DNA of 64,000 bases, taken from Arsenophonus endosymbiont of Aphis craccivora. Its GTDB lineage: Bacteria > Pseudomonadota > Gammaproteobacteria > Enterobacterales > Enterobacteriaceae. The notes under the pieces were generated by a model, which saw only the letters and a program-made list of their open reading frames with translations, was not told the DNA's origin and did no database searches. The position numbers were made by a program, and so were the translations under genes. Positions 60,540-64,000 of this stretch are shown in pieces. The stretch's first letter is position 1; each line of letters starts with the position of its first letter. The DNA is taken from assembly GCF_013460135.1 (NCBI RefSeq), contig NZ_CP038155.1:992001-1056000 (forward strand), in the 5' to 3' direction.

Positions 60540-61594
60540 GGCTTTGTTGAATAAATCAGAATTAGCCGCCAGGATGGCTCCCTCTGCTACAGCTGTTATC
60601 CGATCCTGACGCTGTGTGGCATACCCAACAACGTCATACGGTTCAGCGCTTTGACCATCGCCATTGCTTCACCTACCTGAGCCTCATAGTCACGCAGCCT
60701 CAGATGGCCACCCAGCAAAGTTTTTATGCGGAACATCGCTGTTTCTGCCACTGAACGCCGGTGATAACCCACTTTCTTTTTCCACATATCATTACTCCTG
60801 CTCAGATGCTGATTCGCCACCGCATGGTTACGTTCATGGTACTTGTCCGGCCAGTATTTCGCTCCGCTTCGCGGCGGGATAAGGGGCCTGATTTTCTTTC
60901 TTAGCAACGCATCGTGGCAGTAACAGGCGTCATAAGCACCGTCTGCTGACACTTCCGTGATTTTCCGGTGGGTTTGGTTAATCAGGCCCGGCAGTGACTG
61001 CGCATCTGTCGTTCCGCTGAGCGATAAGTCGGCACAGATAATCTCATGAGTCACACTGTCTGCTGCCAGATGAAGCTTGCGCCACACTCTTCGTCTGTCA
61101 GCCCCATGCTGCCTGACTTTCCATTCACCTTCGCCAAAGACCTTCAGACCGGTACTGTCGATGACCAGATGCGAGATTTCACCACGCGTTGGCGTTTTTA
61201 TGCTGATGTTGACGCTCTTTGCTCGTCTGCTGACCAGCGAGTAGTCCGGACAGCACAGCGGCAAAGACATGAGTTTAAAAATCGAATCAACGAAGCCCTG
61301 TAATGCCCGGAGCGACAGGTTAAACACACGCTTCATCATCAGGACAGTGGTAACAGCCATATCGCTGTAGTAAAGCGGCCGGCCACGACCTTCAGGCGAA
61401 GAACTGTCAGTCCATCCAGCGATGGCCGACTCATCAAGCCAGACCGTCAGGGAACCGCGTTGTCTGAGTGCCTTGTTGTACGCGGGCCAGTTGGTAATTT
61501 TAAACTTTTGCTTTGCCATGGGGACCTGATGTTGAAACGAATTTAGCGATCAGCTCCGCCAATCACCTAAAAGTTCGATTTATTCAACAAAGCC
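60540..61594 (-). mobile_element. IS903-like element, copy I, no target duplication
   Basis: Complete 1055-bp copy. Flanks GGTCGGAAT (inside the GDPD gene) and AAGTTTAAT differ; the 5' part of the GDPD gene is absent on the other side, so sequence was lost. Confidence 0.96.
60596..61519 (-). CDS. IS903-group transposase (copy I)
   Basis: 307-aa transposase with intact triad; changes A175S, R188T (shared with B), R238H and S274R (shared with E, F, G). Confidence 0.95.
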   Translation of the reverse strand: MAKQKFKITNWPAYNKALRQRGSLTVWLDESAIAGWTDSSSPEGRGRPLYYSDMAVTTVLMMKRVFNLSLRALQGFVDSIFKLMSLPLCCPDYSLVSRRAKSVNISIKTPTRGEISHLVIDSTGLKVFGEGEWKVRQHGADRRRVWRKLHLAADSVTHEIICADLSLSGTTDAQSLPGLINQTHRKITEVSADGAYDACYCHDALLRKKIRPLIPPRSGAKYWPDKYHERNHAVANQHLSRSNDMWKKKVGYHRRSVAETAMFRIKTLLGGHLRLRDYEAQVGEAMAMVKALNRMTLLGMPHSVRIG

Positions 61595-61672
61595 AAGTTT
61601 AATATGGAACATTTGGTGATATTAATGGACTCAAGTAATATTTAAATGATATAGATAATATATTATTCAATG

Positions 61673-61709
61673 AAAAAAAATAGCGATGTCCACATTAAGC
61701 ATCACTATT
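61673..61709 (-). terminator. Rho-independent terminator of pitA
   Basis: On the minus strand AATAGTGATG pairs with CATCGCTATT (one mismatch, 11-base loop; + coordinates 61700-61709 and 61679-61688) followed by T8. It lies 35 bp after the pitA stop. Confidence 0.8.
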
Positions 61710-61744
61710 ACTATTTTTTGTTATATATAGTTTATCTGATATGT

Positions 61745-63244
61745 CTATATAAATTTTAATGATATCCAATAAAACAAACCAGAAAGTATAATAGAAATAG
61801 GTAATGTAAATAACCAAGCCAGTAATATATTTTTAATTGTTTTAGCTTGTACACCACCATCAACAACCATTGTACCGGCTACCGCAGAAGATAAAACTTG
61901 TGTTGTTGATACAGGCATACCAGTATAACTTGCAACACCAATGGAAATTGCCGCAGTAACTTGAGCAGAAACACCTTGCGCATAAGTCATACCTTTTTTA
62001 CCAATTTTTTCACCAATCGTTATAGCAACACGTTGCCAACCAATCATAGTACCGACAGAAAGCGCCAAAGCAACGGCAATAATAATCCACAGTGGCGCAT
62101 ACTCCACTGTATTAAGCAAATCGTTACTCAAGTTACGCAGAAAACGAGCATCCGAAGAGGACGTCTCTGGTAGTTTAGCTACATCTAATGCTGTATCAGA
62201 TAAACACATTAATAATCGGCGCATTTGATTACGTTGTTCAGGTTTTAGTGCTGAATAACTTTGAATATCCGTCAACATCAGTGATGTCTGTTTTAGCACA
62301 GTAATAGGACGTGAATTATCACAATGGAATTTCTCATCTAAAATTTCCAATTCCGACTCATGTTGTGACTTATTAACAATATGTTTTACCGCTGACTGAT
62401 GCTCTTCATAATAATATTGTAGATGCACTATCGCGTCATGGGTACGAGTGATATCATAACCACTGGCATTCATATTAAGCACAAACCCGGCAGGCGCCAC
62501 GCCAATTAACACTAGCATAATAAGACCAATACCCTTCTGACCATCATTAGCACCATGAGAAAAACTGACGCCAACGGCAGATAAAATCAATGCAGTACGT
62601 GTCCAAAAAGGGGGTTTTCTTTTACCATATTTCTTCTCTCGCTCAGCTGGTGTTAAATGAATACGACGACGTTTTTTCGTACCACTCCAATAACGGCGTA
62701 AAAAGAAAATTAGCAATCCAGCTATAACAAAACCAATAGCAGGAGAAATGATGAGGGAAAGAAAGATTTCAATGACTTTTGGAATGTTCAATGCATCCAC
62801 TATAGAGGAGTCTGTCACTAATGCATTGGTTAAACCAACACCAATAATGGCACCTATTAATGTATGTGAACTAGAAGCCGGTAACCCCAAATACCAGGTA
62901 CCCAAATTCCAAATAATGGCCGCCAATAGCATGGAAAAAACCATTGCCAGGCCATGAGCAGAACTTACATTCAAGAGAAGATCTGTTGGCAACAAATGCA
63001 CAATAGCATAAGCAACACTCAAGCCACCTAAAATAACGCCAAAAAAGTTAAAAACACCAGCCATAACAACCGCAAATTGAGCTCGCATTGTTCGAGTATA
63101 GATAACCGTTGCTACTGCATTTGCGGTATCATGGAAACCATTAATTGCTTCGTAAAATAGCACAAATAATAGCGCTAGTATTAATAACAGACCGGTGTAA
63201 AAATCCAAACCAGTAAATAAATGTAGCATAAACCTTAAGCCCAT
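61745..63244 (-). CDS. pitA: Low-affinity inorganic phosphate:proton symporter PitA
   Basis: Inner-membrane metal-phosphate symporter. 499 aa, the E. coli length. The two inverted family repeats are visible: [16 protein letters not shown] near residues 35-50 and [20 protein letters not shown] near 230, with the second-half motif [30 protein letters not shown] soluble loop (about 265-380) lies between the halves. It is divergent from yhiN, as in E. coli. No lesion seen. Confidence 0.95.
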   Translation of the reverse strand: MGLRFMLHLFTGLDFYTGLLLILALLFVLFYEAINGFHDTANAVATVIYTRTMRAQFAVVMAGVFNFFGVILGGLSVAYAIVHLLPTDLLLNVSSAHGLAMVFSMLLAAIIWNLGTWYLGLPASSSHTLIGAIIGVGLTNALVTDSSIVDALNIPKVIEIFLSLIISPAIGFVIAGLLIFFLRRYWSGTKKRRRIHLTPAEREKKYGKRKPPFWTRTALILSAVGVSFSHGANDGQKGIGLIMLVLIGVAPAGFVLNMNASGYDITRTHDAIVHLQYYYEEHQSAVKHIVNKSQHESELEILDEKFHCDNSRPITVLKQTSLMLTDIQSYSALKPEQRNQMRRLLMCLSDTALDVAKLPETSSSDARFLRNLSNDLLNTVEYAPLWIIIAVALALSVGTMIGWQRVAITIGEKIGKKGMTYAQGVSAQVTAAISIGVASYTGMPVSTTQVLSSAVAGTMVVDGGVQAKTIKNILLAWLFTLPISIILSGLFYWISLKFI

Positions 63245-63519
63245 TTGTTGAATATGAACTCAATGCATTATCAGTGACAAACGTTAGCGGTGGAAGCAAA
63301 ATTTACATCTTTTTTGACTTTAATTGACAAAAAAAACAAAAAAAACAAAAATATTCTTTACTTTCATTAAGTTAATAAAATCAAGAATATGTAGATTTAT
63401 AGTGCTTACTAACATTTGTCCACACACATTTAAATCGTAATAAATATTTTACGCTATTTAATAAAAAACGCGCTATTTGTATTATTAATAAATATCTTTT
63501 CAGATAAAAGAGAAATTTT
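63245..63519. other. pitA-yhiN divergent intergenic region
   Basis: 275 bp, strongly A/T-rich with A-runs at 63330-63350. It should contain both promoters; no gene is seen. Confidence 0.4.
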
Positions 63520-64000
63520 GTGGAAAAATTTGACGTAATCATTATAGGTGCAGGAGCGGCCGGTCTATTTTGTGCAGCCAATGCAGGCCAAAAAGGGTTA
63601 AAAGTACTTATATTGGATAATGGCAAAAAAGCGGGTAGAAAAATTTTAATGTTTGGTGGCGGACTATGCAACTTCACCAATCTTTATATTGATCCTAATG
63701 CTTATATATCTACTAATCCCCATTTTTGTAAGTCAGCACTGGCTCGCTTTACGCAATGGGATTTTATTGAGTTAGTACAAAAACATCATATTCCTTATCA
63801 TGAAAAAACATTAGGTCAACTTTTTTGTGACAATAGCGCACAAGATATTGTCGATTTACTATTAACTGAATGTAAAGTAGCTGGCGTTAGTTTACTCTTG
63901 CAAAGCGAAATCACTCAGATAAAAAAAATAGATAATAAATTTTTAGTGTATGTTAATGAAAAAATTATTAGTTCAAACGCACTAATTGTTGCTAGCGGTG
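63520..64000 (+). CDS. yhiN: YhiN (HI0933-like) FAD/NAD(P)-dependent oxidoreductase, cut by window end
   Basis: First 160 codons of a flavoprotein of unknown substrate. It starts at GTG 63520 with an AAAAGAGA ribosome-binding site; the frame is open to the end. The Rossmann motif FDVIIIGAGAAGLFCAANAG is followed by NGKKAGRKILMFGGGLCNFTN, PHFCKSALARFTQWDFIELV and HEKTLGQLFCDNSAQDIVDLL, all matching E. coli YhiN, which also neighbours pitA. In the motif GGGRCNFTN the Arg is Leu and in LMSGGG the Ser is Phe. The rest of the gene is outside the window. Confidence 0.93.
   Translation, partial: MEKFDVIIIGAGAAGLFCAANAGQKGLKVLILDNGKKAGRKILMFGGGLCNFTNLYIDPNAYISTNPHFCKSALARFTQWDFIELVQKHHIPYHEKTLGQLFCDNSAQDIVDLLLTECKVAGVSLLLQSEITQIKKIDNKFLVYVNEKIISSNALIVASG

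Noticed and set aside
1-64000. CRISPR arrays, tRNA or rRNA genes, integrase-bounded islands or defence systems
   Set aside because: I scanned by eye and saw no regularly spaced short repeats, no cloverleaf-type sequences and no integrase, restriction or toxin-antitoxin proteins; the only dispersed repeat is the IS.

Overview
The window looks like a chromosomal segment of an AT-rich enterobacterium of the Morganellaceae (Providencia/Proteus/Arsenophonus side of Enterobacterales), probably a host-restricted insect symbiont of Arsenophonus type in mid-decay. This is inference: protein similarity and gene order follow the Escherichia/Providencia pattern (valS-holC-pepA / lptFG; mdh / argR; uraA-hda-yfgD-bepA-perM-bcp-gcvR-dapA-bamC-purC-ypfJ-tmcA-ypfN-dapE-yffB; frdABCD; nqrABCDEF-apbE-nqrM; pitA / yhiN), while about 26 genes are broken by stops, frameshifts or insertion sequences.

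The dominant repeat is one IS5-family (IS903 group) element of 1055 bp with the 18-bp terminal repeat GGCTTTGTTGAATAAATC and a 307-aa DDE transposase (D121, D193, E259). There are nine near-complete copies plus one 187-bp remnant. Four copies have perfect 9-bp target duplications (20699, 38404, 44307, 51344). Five do not, and these sit at junctions between unrelated or truncated genes: fbp/uraA, purC/ypfJ, yffB/fimbrial usher, frd upstream/yafK, and a GDPD gene/pitA side. They read as scars of IS-mediated deletion or rearrangement. Two copies are dead: one has a nonsense codon, the other has lost the catalytic D193.

Layout. 1-9441: RraB (with an unusual N-terminal duplication), valS, holC, pepA, lptF, lptG and an AmpH-like lipoprotein with a frameshift after its signal peptide. 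9742-10600: remnant of a type III secretion tip protein (IpaD/SipD family) next to an IS scar. 10810-13741: sfsB, mdh, argR, broken fbp. 13742-31044: E. coli-like uraA-to-yffB block, with uraA, yfgD, gcvR, purC, ypfJ, tmcA and yffB broken and hda, bepA, perM, bcp, dapA, bamC, yeaL, ypfN, ybaN, dapE intact. 32100-36375: chaperone-usher fimbrial cluster with the usher destroyed. 36437-43603: mqo, broken dcuC, a TSUP permease, a broken NicO metal exporter with its intact DUF1007 partner. 44110-51263: IS-split SgcJ/EcaC-like gene, frdABCD (frdA and frdC broken), yafK. 52754-59955: Na+-NQR operon with all six structural genes broken but the maturation genes apbE and nqrM intact. 60012-64000: truncated GDPD, pitA, start of yhiN.

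Taken together, fumarate respiration (dcuC, frdA, frdC), the Na+-pumping NADH dehydrogenase, gluconeogenesis (fbp), de novo purine synthesis (purC) and uracil uptake (uraA) appear lost here, while malate oxidation (mdh, mqo), envelope biogenesis (lptFG, bamC, bepA), lysine/DAP synthesis (dapA, dapE) and translation (valS) are kept. I found no tRNA, rRNA, CRISPR array or convincing new defence or mobile system; the noteworthy signals are genome decay, IS dynamics and a few odd protein features.
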